Assembly: GCA_963754335.1 (NCBI GenBank)
Contig: CAVWFQ010000010.1
Coordinates: 496,001 to 560,000 of the forward strand
Origin: JBBSDP01 sp963754335
GTDB taxonomy: Bacteria > Planctomycetota > Phycisphaerae > Tepidisphaerales > Tepidisphaeraceae
Reading direction: 5' to 3'
DNA length: 64,000 nucleotides
Both the position numbers and the translations under genes were made by a program. Each line of letters opens with the position of its first letter. Position 1 is the stretch's first letter. Positions 1-8,035 of this stretch are shown here, piece by piece. Below the pieces are notes generated by a model. That model was given only the letters and a program-made list of their open reading frames with translations. It was not told the origin of the DNA and ran no database searches.

Positions 1-210
1 CGGGCTCGCCAGATGCATGGCCCGCACCGCCTGGTCGAAAACGCCGGCTCGAGCCTCTCGTAAGCGCTGCCGGAAGTTGGCGTCGTTGTGCATCCACCGC
101 CGCAACGTCCGCTCCCCTACTCCCGCCGCCTTCGCCGCCGCGGCATAGGTCGGGCTCCTCACCAGCGCCACGATCGCCGCCTCCTGCCCTGGCGTCAGCG
201 CCGGCTGCAT
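1..210 (-). CDS. Partial helix-turn-helix protein (transposase/terminase-small-subunit-like N-terminus)
   Basis: Reading the minus strand from an ATG at 208-210 gives 70 codons open to the window edge, so the 3' end is missing. The product starts MQPALTPGQEAAIVALV and contains AAAAKAAGVGERTLRRWM, a clear helix-turn-helix of the homeodomain-like type, followed by a basic FRQRLREAR stretch. This arrangement (a region tolerant to many insertions, HTH, then FxxxLxxAR) is seen in small DNA-binding proteins of transposons and phage terminase small subunits. Codons upstream of the ATG stay open for a short way, so a longer start is possible. The function beyond DNA binding is not determined. Confidence 0.6.
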   Translation of the reverse strand, partial: MQPALTPGQEAAIVALVRSPTYAAAAKAAGVGERTLRRWMHNDANFRQRLREARAGVFDQAVRAMHLASP

Positions 211-445
211 TTCTGCCTCTTCTGAATCCCCCGGCTCGCCGCCTGAAGCGGCTTCCTGAACGCCCTGCGAGTTAGGTATATGTTCGATGTACGGCGTCGT
301 CGAAGAATGGCGGTATGGGCTGGGCCAGCAGCTTGGACGCGATTTTATTTGATAGTGAGTTGCATACGGTGGATCAAGTCCTGAGGATTCGAAGTCGGGC
401 CACGCGCCCGAATGATCGGCGATGGCTTCGGCATCTTGTTCCTTG

Positions 446-946
446 TCAGGGCTTCTCGATTGCCATCCGCTTTACTTCCGCCCTCACCTTCTCCGCTCGG
501 CCCGGTCTACGATCTACCCACATCGAAGCACCCTGCGAATCGGCCTGTTCCCATACCTTGAAGCCGAGTTGTTTCTGCCACGCCTCCCACTCATTCGGGT
601 CGATCATACGCGTAACCGGAATCTTGATCGGTTCAGCATCAGCCCAATGTGCGACCGACTCAATCGCCATGACTGCGGCAAGAAAGCCGATAATTGCCGC
701 AAACATAGATCGCCTGAACATTATCCATAAGTTCAAGCCGGCTACAGGAGCGATGAAGTGCGTGTATTTGAGGATGTGCGGGTACGGAATTCCCAGATAG
801 TTGAGAGGCCGGAGCGAAAGCGGGATGATGTCGCCTCCCATGAAAAAAATTGCGATGGTGAAGCCGATGGGAACTATAAAACCCGGCTTCTTCGTCGCTG
901 CTGCTCCGGCGCTAGGCTGTGATGTGGTTGGCATCGTCTCGTCCAT
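446..946 (-). CDS. Hypothetical membrane protein
   Basis: This 166-residue protein is not recognised as a named family. It has a short polar N-terminus, a hydrophobic segment at about residues 22-42 (GFIVPIGFTIAIFFMGGDII), a second around 60-77 and a third around 80-97, then a soluble charged C-terminal 65 residues (DPNEWEAWQKQLGFKVWE...). It is probably a two- or three-helix inner-membrane protein with a short periplasmic or cytoplasmic tail. The next minus-strand gene begins about 900 bp upstream, so no operon is evident. The coding call rests on length, membrane pattern and codon usage like the neighbours. The 235 bases before it (211-445) show nothing else recognisable. Confidence 0.6.
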   Translation of the reverse strand: MDETMPTTSQPSAGAAATKKPGFIVPIGFTIAIFFMGGDIIPLSLRPLNYLGIPYPHILKYTHFIAPVAGLNLWIMFRRSMFAAIIGFLAAVMAIESVAHWADAEPIKIPVTRMIDPNEWEAWQKQLGFKVWEQADSQGASMWVDRRPGRAEKVRAEVKRMAIEKP

Positions 947-1001
947 ATGGCGAGATGCTTAAACTCGCCGCGTCCCGCGTCCTTGGATCGCTCCCGTTGC
1001 C

Positions 1002-1856
1002 CTAACAAACCCCTTTTCTAGCCCCGTCGATCAGTGGGCGGATATCTCGACGCCCCAGATCGAGAGGCGCAGATTCGCCTTGTCTAAACGCGAACTTCAC
1101 TTGGTAAAGTCCTTTTCCGGTCATCCATTTGGAAATGTCAACTTTGACCAACCGCGTCTTGTCGAGGTCCCTGAAATCGGTGCTTATCACAGGTAGTCGC
1201 ATCGCCGGCGTCCAGGACCAGACCTTTACCTGTTTCCCCGTCGGGTCAATAAGGAAAACATCGCCGTCGCTGTTAGAATTCGGCGAGGTCAGCGCGATCC
1301 GAAATAGCAGATCGGTGTGAGCATGCCGCTGCTGAACCGACAGCCCGTAAACATTGCCGCAGCTATCGTTGCCCGTTCTTCCAACATTCCAGCACGGCGT
1401 GACAGCGCCCTGCCGATCGATAGAAGGGACAGTCGGATCCGCGGAGCCATCATCATCGCCTGGTATATCCGCAGCGCCCGCGAGCGCCACGAATCGATCC
1501 TTCGCAGACCGAATGGCGAGCGCTTTGTCCAGATCGCCGCTACGAGTGACCTCTTTGATTTGTGCATCGTAAGCGGCGATTGTATCCGCCGCGCACTTCT
1601 TTCGATTGGTGATGAAGTTCTGTTTCGCATGATCTGCTATAGCCCTGTATGCCGCGTTCACCTCGGCGATCTTCTGGTCTCGCGTCGTTTGAGCTGGGGC
1701 GAGCGTCTCGCGCATTTGCCGCTCGCCTTTGTCCATCGAGTTGAGATAGGCGCGATAAAGAGAGTCCGGCGCCGGCGGATCGTCCGGCACTTGTGCGGCG
1801 GCAGACAGCAGAAGCAGCAAACCGACAGCGATAAAGGAGCTCATCAGTGACCGCAT
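1002..1856 (-). CDS. Hypothetical secreted protein
   Basis: The start chosen is the ATG at 1854-1856, because it opens a classical signal peptide (MRSLMSSFIAVGLLLLLSAA) and is preceded by an AAGGGA-type ribosome-binding site; the frame stays open 22 codons further upstream. The mature protein has a charged, probably helical segment (about residues 35-110, rich in Lys, Glu and Ala; possible coiled coil) and a C-terminal beta-rich region with VFLIDPTGKQVKVWSW and KGLYQVKFAFRQGE, which reads like a small lectin-like or jelly-roll domain. A similar charged-linker region is common in planctomycete exported proteins. No catalytic motif was found, and the function is unknown. Confidence 0.6.
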   Translation of the reverse strand: MRSLMSSFIAVGLLLLLSAAAQVPDDPPAPDSLYRAYLNSMDKGERQMRETLAPAQTTRDQKIAEVNAAYRAIADHAKQNFITNRKKCAADTIAAYDAQIKEVTRSGDLDKALAIRSAKDRFVALAGAADIPGDDDGSADPTVPSIDRQGAVTPCWNVGRTGNDSCGNVYGLSVQQRHAHTDLLFRIALTSPNSNSDGDVFLIDPTGKQVKVWSWTPAMRLPVISTDFRDLDKTRLVKVDISKWMTGKGLYQVKFAFRQGESAPLDLGRRDIRPLIDGARKGVC

Positions 1857-1990
1857 GAGGCGTTTCCCTTTTGTCTGGAGATGATGACCCAAAATCATCT
1901 CAATCCGCCGACACGGCGTCAATCAACTGAAGTAGCGTGCCCCACCTCGAAGCGGTCAGGGCCAGCATGAGGCCAGCACGAGGGGGGCAT

Positions 1991-2757
1991 AAGGGGGACA
2001 CTCCTGCTTTTTGATGCGGCCTCTCACTGATGAGTCTTCCCTTTCGGCCGCCACGGATTGCGCATCGTCGATTCCAATCCGAGGCGTTGGACTATTTTCA
2101 GCGTCCATTCGACATTGCCATACGGTCGTCCGCGTTTCACGCTTAGTCGCAGGCGCTCGATTTCGGTTTCAAGGATTGGCTCGTTGACGCATTCGAGCCA
2201 GTAGGTCGGACGATCGACCGGCCATGGCTCCAATTCCACGCGTGTTCCTTTAATGCCCACGCCGCCGCCGAGGCTCGACCAGCGCCATTGCTCCGCCCGT
2301 TCCACCTTTCGCGCTCGCAGTGGGTTGGCTTCCACATAGCGAAGAAGTGTGAGCAGATGCGGGTCGTTCTGAACCGGGAAGCTCTTGTAGCGGCCCTGGT
2401 AGAGGTGGCCCTCGCCAACGTTTTGCCGATGTTCACGCCATCGGCGAACGTGGGTGGTGCTCAGCCACTGCATGAAACGTGGCAAGTCTTCCATTTTTCG
2501 AGGCCAGAGGACCAGGTGCCAATGATTTGGCATGAGGCAATATCCCAAGATGCGCATCGATGTGCGCTGGCGCGCCTGCTCGAGCAGGGTGATGAATGCT
2601 TTGTAGTCGCCGGGCTTATGAAAGATCTGCATACGGCAGTTGCCGCGATTAAGAACGTGAAAAACCGCTCCGGCCATTGAAGATCGAGGTCGACGCGCCA
2701 TTGCGATGGAGCTTATTGCTCCAGAACTGCATGTCAATAAGGTGGAGTGTCCCCCTT
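1991..2757 (-). mobile_element. RAYT transposase unit bounded by 14-bp inverted repeats
   Basis: The transposase gene sits between a perfect 14-bp inverted repeat, aagggggacactcc at 1991-2004 and ggagtgtccccctt at 2744-2757. REP-associated tyrosine transposases are typically single genes bordered by REP-like sequences, so the arms probably mark the ends of the element. A shorter related string, ggggacactctg, recurs alone at about 5508-5520. No target-site duplication was identified. Confidence 0.65.
2024..2701 (-). CDS. REP-associated tyrosine transposase (RAYT, Y1_Tnp family)
   Basis: The protein carries the HUH signature MPNHWHLVLWP in its centre and the family motif YVEANPLRA near residue 130, with the GHLYQGRYKSFPVQ block between them. 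This is the normal order for TnpA_REP/Y1 transposases, which cut single-stranded REP hairpins using a Tyr nucleophile. The N-terminus MARRPRSSMAGAVFHVLNRG matches the usual 'R-x-Y/F-H-V-x-N-R-G' opening, which favours the ATG at 2699-2701 over an upstream in-frame start at 2737. Length (about 225 residues) is normal and the frame is intact, so the enzyme could be active. The C-terminal extension with RLRLSVKRGRPYGNVEW is a common RAYT add-on. Which intergenic repeats, if any, it mobilises is unknown. Confidence 0.88.
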   Translation of the reverse strand: MARRPRSSMAGAVFHVLNRGNCRMQIFHKPGDYKAFITLLEQARQRTSMRILGYCLMPNHWHLVLWPRKMEDLPRFMQWLSTTHVRRWREHRQNVGEGHLYQGRYKSFPVQNDPHLLTLLRYVEANPLRARKVERAEQWRWSSLGGGVGIKGTRVELEPWPVDRPTYWLECVNEPILETEIERLRLSVKRGRPYGNVEWTLKIVQRLGLESTMRNPWRPKGKTHQ

Positions 2758-2787
2758 CTTTGTGCTAGCGCGATACAATCCCCGCCG

Positions 2788-3209
2788 ATGCGTCCTCGGC
2801 TGTTATCCATGCTCGCGGCAATCTCCCTGGTGCTTTGCGCGGACGTAGGTTATCCATGGGGAGTAGCTATGGATATGACGGCATCCTTTACCTTCCGGGC
2901 GTTAGGGAGAAACTGGCTATTCAAAATGCCCACGGATCGGAGCGCGTGCAGATCATTAGCGCGTCATGGCAATCGGAATGGGAGCGTCTTCAGACCTATT
3001 GGTTGGCCGCGCCGCGATCCGGGTCTGGTGTTGAGACGACTCATTGGGGATTTGGATATTGGACCGACACGGGATGGGCCGAGGGCGTCTGGGGATTGCG
3101 CGCACGCTACACGACGTTTTTTGTTCCCCATTGGCTCCTTCTTGCGGTTACTGCGACTCTCCCTGCAAAGTGGCTGACGGATTTTGTGAGGTCTCGTCAT
3201 CACTCATAG
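2788..3209 (+). CDS. Hypothetical small membrane protein, frame-broken
   Basis: A hydrophobic leader, MRPRLLSMLAAISLVLCADVG, starts at the ATG at 2788. Near 2845 the reading frame must change to continue into SSYGYDGILYLPG...VPHWLLLAVTATLPAKWLTDF, which ends at 3209. The combined layout (N-terminal helix, about 80 soluble residues with WGFGYW, then a C-terminal transmembrane segment ending in an Arg-rich tail) is one I associate with small hypothetical proteins common in Phycisphaerae. Restoring one base in the run around 2845 gives a single protein of about 140 residues. If the break is real, the gene is a pseudogene. Its last bases overlap the convergent gene at 3200. Confidence 0.5.
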
Positions 3210-3628
3210 CCACTGCGGGTGCCGGAAGAGAATGAAAGACTGGGCCTAGTAGCTGCTCTTGAGCACCAGTAAACAAACACCGGCTGCAGGAACAGACGGG
3301 CGAATCGCCTGGCGTCTGTGTTGAGACCGAATGCATCCCGGCGGTTGACGTATTGCGAGAGGTTGCCGGGAAACACGGCGACGAAAAACGCCGCCGCGAT
3401 TCGGCCGACGATCTTCCGGTGGGCCGGGCCGGCGAATGCGACGGTGCTGCCGAGGGCGATCTCCGCCAGGCCGGACAATACGACGGTATCGTCCTTATCC
3501 AGCGGTATCCAATCGGGCACCTGCGCCTGAAACTGCCGGCGGGCAAATGTCAGATGGCTGAGGCCGGCGAAAATCAAGGCGCCGCCGAGGATTTTCCGCG
3601 CGGCGGTTTTGGCAAAGTGGTCGTGCAT
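3200..3628 (-). CDS. DoxX-like membrane protein
   Basis: This 142-residue protein has four hydrophobic segments and the sequence flow of the DoxX-like family: GALIFAGLSHLTFAR near the N-terminus, VPDWIPLD, then LSGLAEIALGS, and a late FPGNLSQYVNRRDAFGL block. The N-terminal glycine-rich helix and the position of the SGLAEI helix fit small four-helix DoxX/SURF4-like proteins. Partners are unknown in this subgroup. It differs from the DoxX protein at 34069-34581, which belongs to the bufferin locus. Its 3' end overlaps the convergent gene by about 10 bases. The Lys/Ser-rich C-terminal tail after QPVFVYWCS may be poorly conserved. Confidence 0.75.
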   Translation of the reverse strand: MHDHFAKTAARKILGGALIFAGLSHLTFARRQFQAQVPDWIPLDKDDTVVLSGLAEIALGSTVAFAGPAHRKIVGRIAAAFFVAVFPGNLSQYVNRRDAFGLNTDARRFARLFLQPVFVYWCSRAATRPSLSFSSGTRSGYE

Positions 3629-3668
3629 GGATGAAGCATAGGCGCCGCAGAGGAACCGGCCTGCGAAT

Positions 3669-3971
3669 TCATCCGAAGTCTCCGACCCATCCTTCCGACC
3701 CTTTCAAATCGTTCAGCGCGATCAAAATCCTGTCGATTTGCTCCCAGCAGCCCGCATCATCAAATTGCTTGCGCAGTGTTTCAAATTCCGCAGTCAGTGA
3801 CTCGAGTTCGTGAGGCCCGAAGATCGGCCATCCGTTAAATGCGATCTCCGCGAGCATTGGCAATCCAAGCTCACGGGCGATGGAGGCCCAGAGCCTCGCC
3901 GTCGCCTGGCTCGCGCCGGGTCCGACGTCGTATCGGCCGTCCGACCATTTCACGCCTAACGCGATTGACAT
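3669..3971 (-). CDS. Hypothetical protein
   Basis: A 100-residue soluble, acidic protein opening MSIALGVKWSDGRYDVGPG with a predicted helical remainder (ESLTAEFETLRKQFDDAG, EQIDRILIALNDLKG) and ending GWVGDFG. I do not recognise a family. The pattern of short helices with conserved-looking Trp residues resembles small proteins of the kind seen as immunity proteins, but nothing here proves it and no toxin gene is adjacent. Codon usage matches neighbouring genes. Confidence 0.5.
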   Translation of the reverse strand: MSIALGVKWSDGRYDVGPGASQATARLWASIARELGLPMLAEIAFNGWPIFGPHELESLTAEFETLRKQFDDAGCWEQIDRILIALNDLKGSEGWVGDFG

Positions 3972-4197
3972 TCTCGGATTCTACAACTTTGGAGACCGCG
4001 CTGCGTGGCCCAGAGATGGCGGCGGCTTGATCCATGCGCTGTCGGTCCCTAAATAAGACCGCTCATTCCAGGCGGTCACCTCCGTCAATCCCTCGGGGCG
4101 TGGTTAATTTTCCGGCCAATTCAATTTCTTTAGAGCGGAACCTTCACGAATTCCTGCTTCAATGCATCTTGCCTTGGGCAATCTAAAATCACGATGA

Positions 4198-4274
4198 ACC
4201 GCGAAGGCACGAACAGCGCGAAGAAGAAGGTGAAAACCGTAAGGCTTCCTGGTATTCCATCGCGCCTTCGCGGT
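4198..4274. repeat. Intergenic inverted repeat (11-bp arms)
   Basis: The arms accgcgaaggc (4198-4208) and gccttcgcggt (4264-4274) are perfect reverse complements around a 55-base spacer. The surrounding 3972-4450 stretch holds no credible gene. The arms are of the type (CGCGAAGGC / CTTCGCGGT) often scattered between genes in environmental bacterial genomes. Confidence 0.7.
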
Positions 4275-4450
4275 AACCCGCGTTCGATTGGACTCCCAAG
4301 TGGAGAGAAAGCGGCAATATGCCTGTTCCCCTAAGATATGCCGCCCCCGAAAAATTCGGCACACCCTTGTCCTCGTGCAGGTTGGATCGAACACCTGCGC
4401 GGGATTAGGATGGCTGTTATTCTCAGTTCGAATGATTTACGGAGAACCTC

Positions 4451-5401
4451 ATGCGCTCGATTTTTCGCGGTTTGATTGTCAGTCTGATTCTCGCATTGGC
4501 GGGAAGCGTTTTTGCCGCCGACAAGGGCGTTTACGACTACGAGGGGCAGAAAAATGCGCCGGCGGAGACGAAACGAATCGTCTTCATCGCCACGCATGGG
4601 ACCCATGGCGGCATCGGAAGCCATGAGTTTCTGGCTGGCAGTTTGTATTTCGCGAAACAGATCAATGCCGTCTATCCGAACGCCTGGGCGGTCATCTATA
4701 CCGAGGATAAATGGCCGAAGGATCTCTCGAACATCGATGGCGTTGTCGTCCTGCTCAACCATGGCGGGAAAGCGGCGGAGGATCCGGTCATCAAGTCCGC
4801 CTGCGACAAAGGGGCAGGATTCATGGCGGTTCACTGGGGCACGGAGGTGGATAAGGGAAAGCAGGCCGCGAATTACGACGCATGGATGGGCGGACACTGC
4901 GAAACTTTCTGGTCGGTGAACCCGTTCTGGAAGCCGGAGATGGTCATTGGCAAACATCCGATCGCCAATGGCGTGAAGCCGTTCGCGATTGTGGATGAGT
5001 GGTATTACCACATGCGTTTTGTGGAAGGGATGACGGGCGTTACGCCGATCCTGTCCGCCATCGCGCCGCTGGATACCGTTCATTTCAAGGAAGGGGACAA
5101 GCCCAGCGACCGCGGCGGCAATCCGGATGTCCTCAAGTCCGTTCAAGACAAGGAGCCGCAGGTCATGGCGTGGGCCTATGACCGCAAAGATGGCGGGCGC
5201 GGGTTCGGCTTCACCGGATTTCACGTTTACAACAATCTCGCCAATGACAGCTTTCGCACTGTGCTGCTGAATGGCGTGGCCTGGATTTCCAAGCTCGAAG
5301 TCCCGGAGGCCGGCGTTCCATCGACGACGCCGACCAAGGAGGAGCTGGCTCAGTTTCTCCACCAGGCCCATCCATCCCTCCCTGCGGAGCCCGCGAAATA
5401 A
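4451..5401 (+). CDS. ThuA-domain secreted protein
   Basis: The ATG at 4451 is preceded by GGAG with a 6-base gap. Residues 1-22 form a signal peptide (LIVSLILALAGSVFAA). The mature protein is a ThuA-like domain of the class-I glutamine-amidotransferase fold: KRIVFIATHGTHGGIGSHE at about 40-60, IDGVVVLLNHGG near 95, GAGFMAVHWGTE near 122, and a late GRGFGFTGFHVYNNLANDSFRTVLLNGVAWI, the typical ThuA ending. ThuA-like domains are widespread in planctomycete and Bacteroidetes secreted proteins, often next to carbohydrate genes; their activity is poorly defined and trehalose utilisation is only the original namesake. A second, divergent copy lies at 61715-62620. Confidence 0.9.
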   Translation: MRSIFRGLIVSLILALAGSVFAADKGVYDYEGQKNAPAETKRIVFIATHGTHGGIGSHEFLAGSLYFAKQINAVYPNAWAVIYTEDKWPKDLSNIDGVVVLLNHGGKAAEDPVIKSACDKGAGFMAVHWGTEVDKGKQAANYDAWMGGHCETFWSVNPFWKPEMVIGKHPIANGVKPFAIVDEWYYHMRFVEGMTGVTPILSAIAPLDTVHFKEGDKPSDRGGNPDVLKSVQDKEPQVMAWAYDRKDGGRGFGFTGFHVYNNLANDSFRTVLLNGVAWISKLEVPEAGVPSTTPTKEELAQFLHQAHPSLPAEPAK

Positions 5402-5580
5402 ACAGGGACAACCCAGGGATTGCCGCGGTATGGCGGACAAAATACGCCGTCGGCGAGATCTGCTCGCGCGGGCCCGTCGCATTCACTCAAATCCCTTGGC
5501 TTGAAACCGGGGACACTCTGCTCTATTGCGACAAGTGTAGAAAGTGCAGGCGTTGGATCGCGGTAATCCGGAAGGATTGA

Positions 5581-5807
5581 ATGTCAGCCCTTGAGTTTTT
5601 CTTTGGCCGTCGGCTGGCATCCAATGAGCAGAAGGGTCAGAAGATCGGCGTCTTTGCCGGGCTCATCGCCGTCATCATCCCGGAAATTGTGAAAAAAACT
5701 GGTGGCACGCGCTCCTGCACAGCCAACGCGCCTCCCGGCTTCGGTCGGCGCTGCGAGCGCGGCAGGATATCTGCGTGATCGTCATTGTCTTGGCCGTGGT
5801 TCATTGA
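5581..5807 (+). pseudogene. Remnant of an APC-superfamily amino acid permease
   Basis: The start MSALEFFFGRRLASNEQKG continuing KIGVFAGL matches the N-terminus of planctomycete APC permeases. After about 28 residues it jumps directly to IAVIIPEIVKK. In the +1 frame this continues NWWHALLHSQRASRLRSAL, which matches the C-terminal cytoplasmic tail of the same family. So the whole transmembrane core (roughly 600 residues) is missing, and a one-base loss in the A-run at about 5692-5698 breaks the frame of what is left. This is a decayed gene, not merely a sequencing indel, because a large internal deletion is needed. The family assignment is from memory of the conserved ends and should be tested. 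Confidence 0.55.
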
Positions 5808-5822
5808 CGACTAATCTTCCCG

Positions 5823-6209
5823 ATGCGTGCATTTGCCGTCCGCATTCTGCCAGTGATTTCACTACTGTTCTGTGGCATATACGTCGTGGCGTTCTTTGAC
5901 AACCTGTCGTCGCCGGTCACCATCTACCTCTGGTCGTCCCATGCCATGGAGGGGCCGCCTTCGAATTTTGCTGCCTTTGAGAGGCGAGAGGCGGAAAGAC
6001 GCCGGGATGGAATCCAGTTCGCCGCTCTTGCGCTGGCCTTGGCCGTTTTGCCGGCTCTCTGGATCCGTGGCGTCTGGAAGCGCTGGGGCTACCGCAAATC
6101 AAATATGGACGGCCGATGCCCTGTGTGCGGCTACGATCTCCGCGCGACAGCGGACCGCTGCCCCGAGTGCGGTACACCGATACCGGCGCGGACGGAAGAG
6201 GTGGAGTAG
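5823..6209 (+). CDS. Small membrane protein with C-terminal zinc ribbon
   Basis: Hydrophobic segments lie at residues 8-27 and about 65-84. The C-terminus carries two CxxC pairs, CPVCGYDLRATADRCPECG, a zinc ribbon that is almost a hallmark of Phycisphaerae and related planctomycetes, where it is appended to many short membrane proteins. The Cys pairs should bind one zinc ion on the cytoplasmic side. The function of these proteins is unknown. Length (128 residues) is typical, and the frame is clean. It supports the taxonomic reading of the window. Confidence 0.85.
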   Translation: MRAFAVRILPVISLLFCGIYVVAFFDNLSSPVTIYLWSSHAMEGPPSNFAAFERREAERRRDGIQFAALALALAVLPALWIRGVWKRWGYRKSNMDGRCPVCGYDLRATADRCPECGTPIPARTEEVE

Positions 6210-6298
6210 CCGATGCCTGGCGCTCCGCTCGGAACCGCCTCCGTCGAACAAAAGCGGTGCGGAGCCGAACGATCAATCGTATCTTGCATCGAAGAGAT

Positions 6299-6366
6299 TA
6301 ACCGCGGATGGCGCGGTTCACGGATGGGAAATGAATTATCCGCGATATCCGCGCCATCCGCGGTTA
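6299..6366. repeat. Intergenic inverted repeat (18-bp perfect arms)
   Basis: The arms taaccgcggatggcgcgg (6299-6316) and its perfect complement at 6349-6366 flank a 32-base spacer that itself carries repeated cgcggat/atccgcg strings. Just downstream (6425-6460) is an unpaired ttcttcgcgtccttcgtg-type string. The 419-base gap between 6210 and 6628 contains nothing else. Confidence 0.85.
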
Positions 6367-6628
6367 GATGGTTTCTTGAGAACGATGTACTGGTTGTCGG
6401 AAAAATCGAAACCATTTGAGGCTTTCTTGTGTTTCTTCGCGTCCTTCGTGCCTTCGTGGTAAATTCGATTTTGTTTGGACCGCAAAGTGCGAGAGAAAGC
6501 TGGCGGTCTTCGATCCGTCCCTTGGGGTGCCATGGATGGACCTACTAGTCTTTGTTGTCTTTCTGCTCGGCTCCCCCAGCCGGGCGGCGCGAAACGGGTA
6601 TCGTGATGTCTGGTAGTTGCGAGGTCAA

Positions 6629-7375
6629 ATGCACAGCACTTTCATCATCGGTTCGGTTTTCCTTGTCGGCTGGCTCGTGGCGGGCACGGCTGCGGCTCCG
6701 CCGCCGCGCGAGCTGAAAATCATGCCGCTGGGGGATTCGATCACCCGCGGCGCGACCATTCCCGGCGACGTGCCCGGCGGGTATCGCACCAGGCTCTATC
6801 AGGTGCTGACGAAGGCAAATGTCACCGTTCACTTTGTCGGCGGGGAAGAAACCAATCCCGATCCGAAGAATCTGCCTGAGCCGCATCACGAAGGGCATTC
6901 GGGCTGGCGGATCGATCAGCTCGACGGGACCGATAGCGCCGGCAAGATCGATCATCACTTCATCGACGACGCCATGAAGAAATTCGATCCCGATCTCGTG
7001 CTGATTCACCTGGCCACCAACGACATCGTCCAGGGATTTGGGGTCAAAGGCGCGCCCAAGCGGCTCGATGATTTGATCAGCCGGATTGTGGAGGACAAGC
7101 CGGAGGTGCAGATCATCGTGGCGGCGATCATCCCGATCAAGAACCCCAAACTCGATGAGCAGGTGAATGAATACAACCGCGCCGTAGCCGCTCTCGTGAA
7201 GCATCAGGCCGCCGCGAAGCATCATGTCAGCGGCGTGGACATGCACTCGTCCATCTCAGTCAACGATTTTGCGGATCCCTATCATCCCAACCGTGTGGGT
7301 TATGACCGGATGGGAGAGATATGGGGGCGGGCCATACTGCATCTGCCGGCGCGTTCGGTGCGCGAGGCCAGGTAG
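6629..7375 (+). CDS. Secreted SGNH/GDSL-family hydrolase
   Basis: The ATG at 6629 is chosen over an in-frame TTG at 6617, since GAGG lies just before it and it opens a signal peptide (FIIGSVFLVGWLVAGTAA). The four SGNH blocks are present: MPLGDSIT (Ser37), a Gly-containing GHSGWRIDQL region, LVLIHLATNDI (Asn131), and the closing Asp-x-x-His in DPYHPNRVG. This is an exported esterase/lipase-like hydrolase, probably acting on acetylated carbohydrate or lipid, with the exact substrate unknown. Length (about 248 residues) is normal. A clean frame and position between repeats suggest a single-gene unit. Confidence 0.88.
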   Translation: MHSTFIIGSVFLVGWLVAGTAAAPPPRELKIMPLGDSITRGATIPGDVPGGYRTRLYQVLTKANVTVHFVGGEETNPDPKNLPEPHHEGHSGWRIDQLDGTDSAGKIDHHFIDDAMKKFDPDLVLIHLATNDIVQGFGVKGAPKRLDDLISRIVEDKPEVQIIVAAIIPIKNPKLDEQVNEYNRAVAALVKHQAAAKHHVSGVDMHSSISVNDFADPYHPNRVGYDRMGEIWGRAILHLPARSVREAR

Positions 7376-7500
7376 CGGCGGTCATCCGGGGGCCTGAGGA
7401 GGAAAAAATGCAGGCTCATGTGGCTGCGACGCTGTTCGCCCATCAAGATTCGGCTCATGTGTCCAATTTGGTGCCTCAAACTTTCCTCGGGGGAACTCAC

Positions 7501-7692
7501 TTTTCGTGGCACGGGCGTCCCGCCCGTGCGGCGTGTGCCCACGCCGGCTCCGTTGTACTCGACCGATTTCGATTCGAGCGCAGCCTGCTTTGCGGCCGAA
7601 TCGAAGAACGCTTCGCTCTTGCTGGATCGACGGAATACCGCCGATCGCCGTGGAGTACCACGGCCACGGGCGGGACGCCCGTGCCACGAAAA
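7501..7692. repeat. Composite intergenic repeat with 28-bp perfect inverted ends (GTGGCACGGG family)
   Basis: The first 28 bases (7501-7528, containing cgtggcacgggcgtcccg) are the exact reverse complement of 7665-7692. The ends themselves contain a nested cgggcgtcccgcccg palindrome. The 192-bp unit shares an internal 24-bp string (7606-7629) with the unit at 33816-34022. The 660-base gap between 7376 and 8035 has no gene. Confidence 0.85.
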
Positions 7693-7751
7693 TCACAAAT
7701 GCCGTAGCGTTGAAGCACTGGTTTGGGAACATGAGCCCAACGTTCAACATC

Positions 7752-7771
7752 CAATCCCGGCGCCGGGATTG
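7752..7771. repeat. 20-bp perfect palindrome
   Basis: caatcccggc followed directly by gccgggattg is a perfect dyad. It is flanked by gttcaac/ttgaac-type strings that resemble the element at 51590-51685, suggesting the same repeat family. Confidence 0.7.
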
Positions 7772-8035
7772 AACTTTGAAATGGTGGGTGGGGACGGAGG
7801 CGAGTGAGCAACCGGGCGGGATCATGATCTCAACGCCCAAGGACTGTGGCCGGCAGAAATTGCGCATCGTGTCTGGTAATGCCATCATTCCGCGACTGAT
7901 ACGCCCGGGGGCATTTGCGCTTCGGCGCTCCGGCTTCATTCTTTTGCAAAAAGTAGATGCTGCGACTTCATCAGCCGATTAATGAGACGCGGCCTGAGAA
8001 CCATCGTTTTCCCTTATTGCAATGGATGGAAGTTT

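Noticed and set aside
4104..4394. 96-codon minus-strand frame in the gap before the ThuA gene
   Set aside because: It overlaps the inverted repeat at 4198-4274, has no ribosome-binding site and has no recognisable domain.
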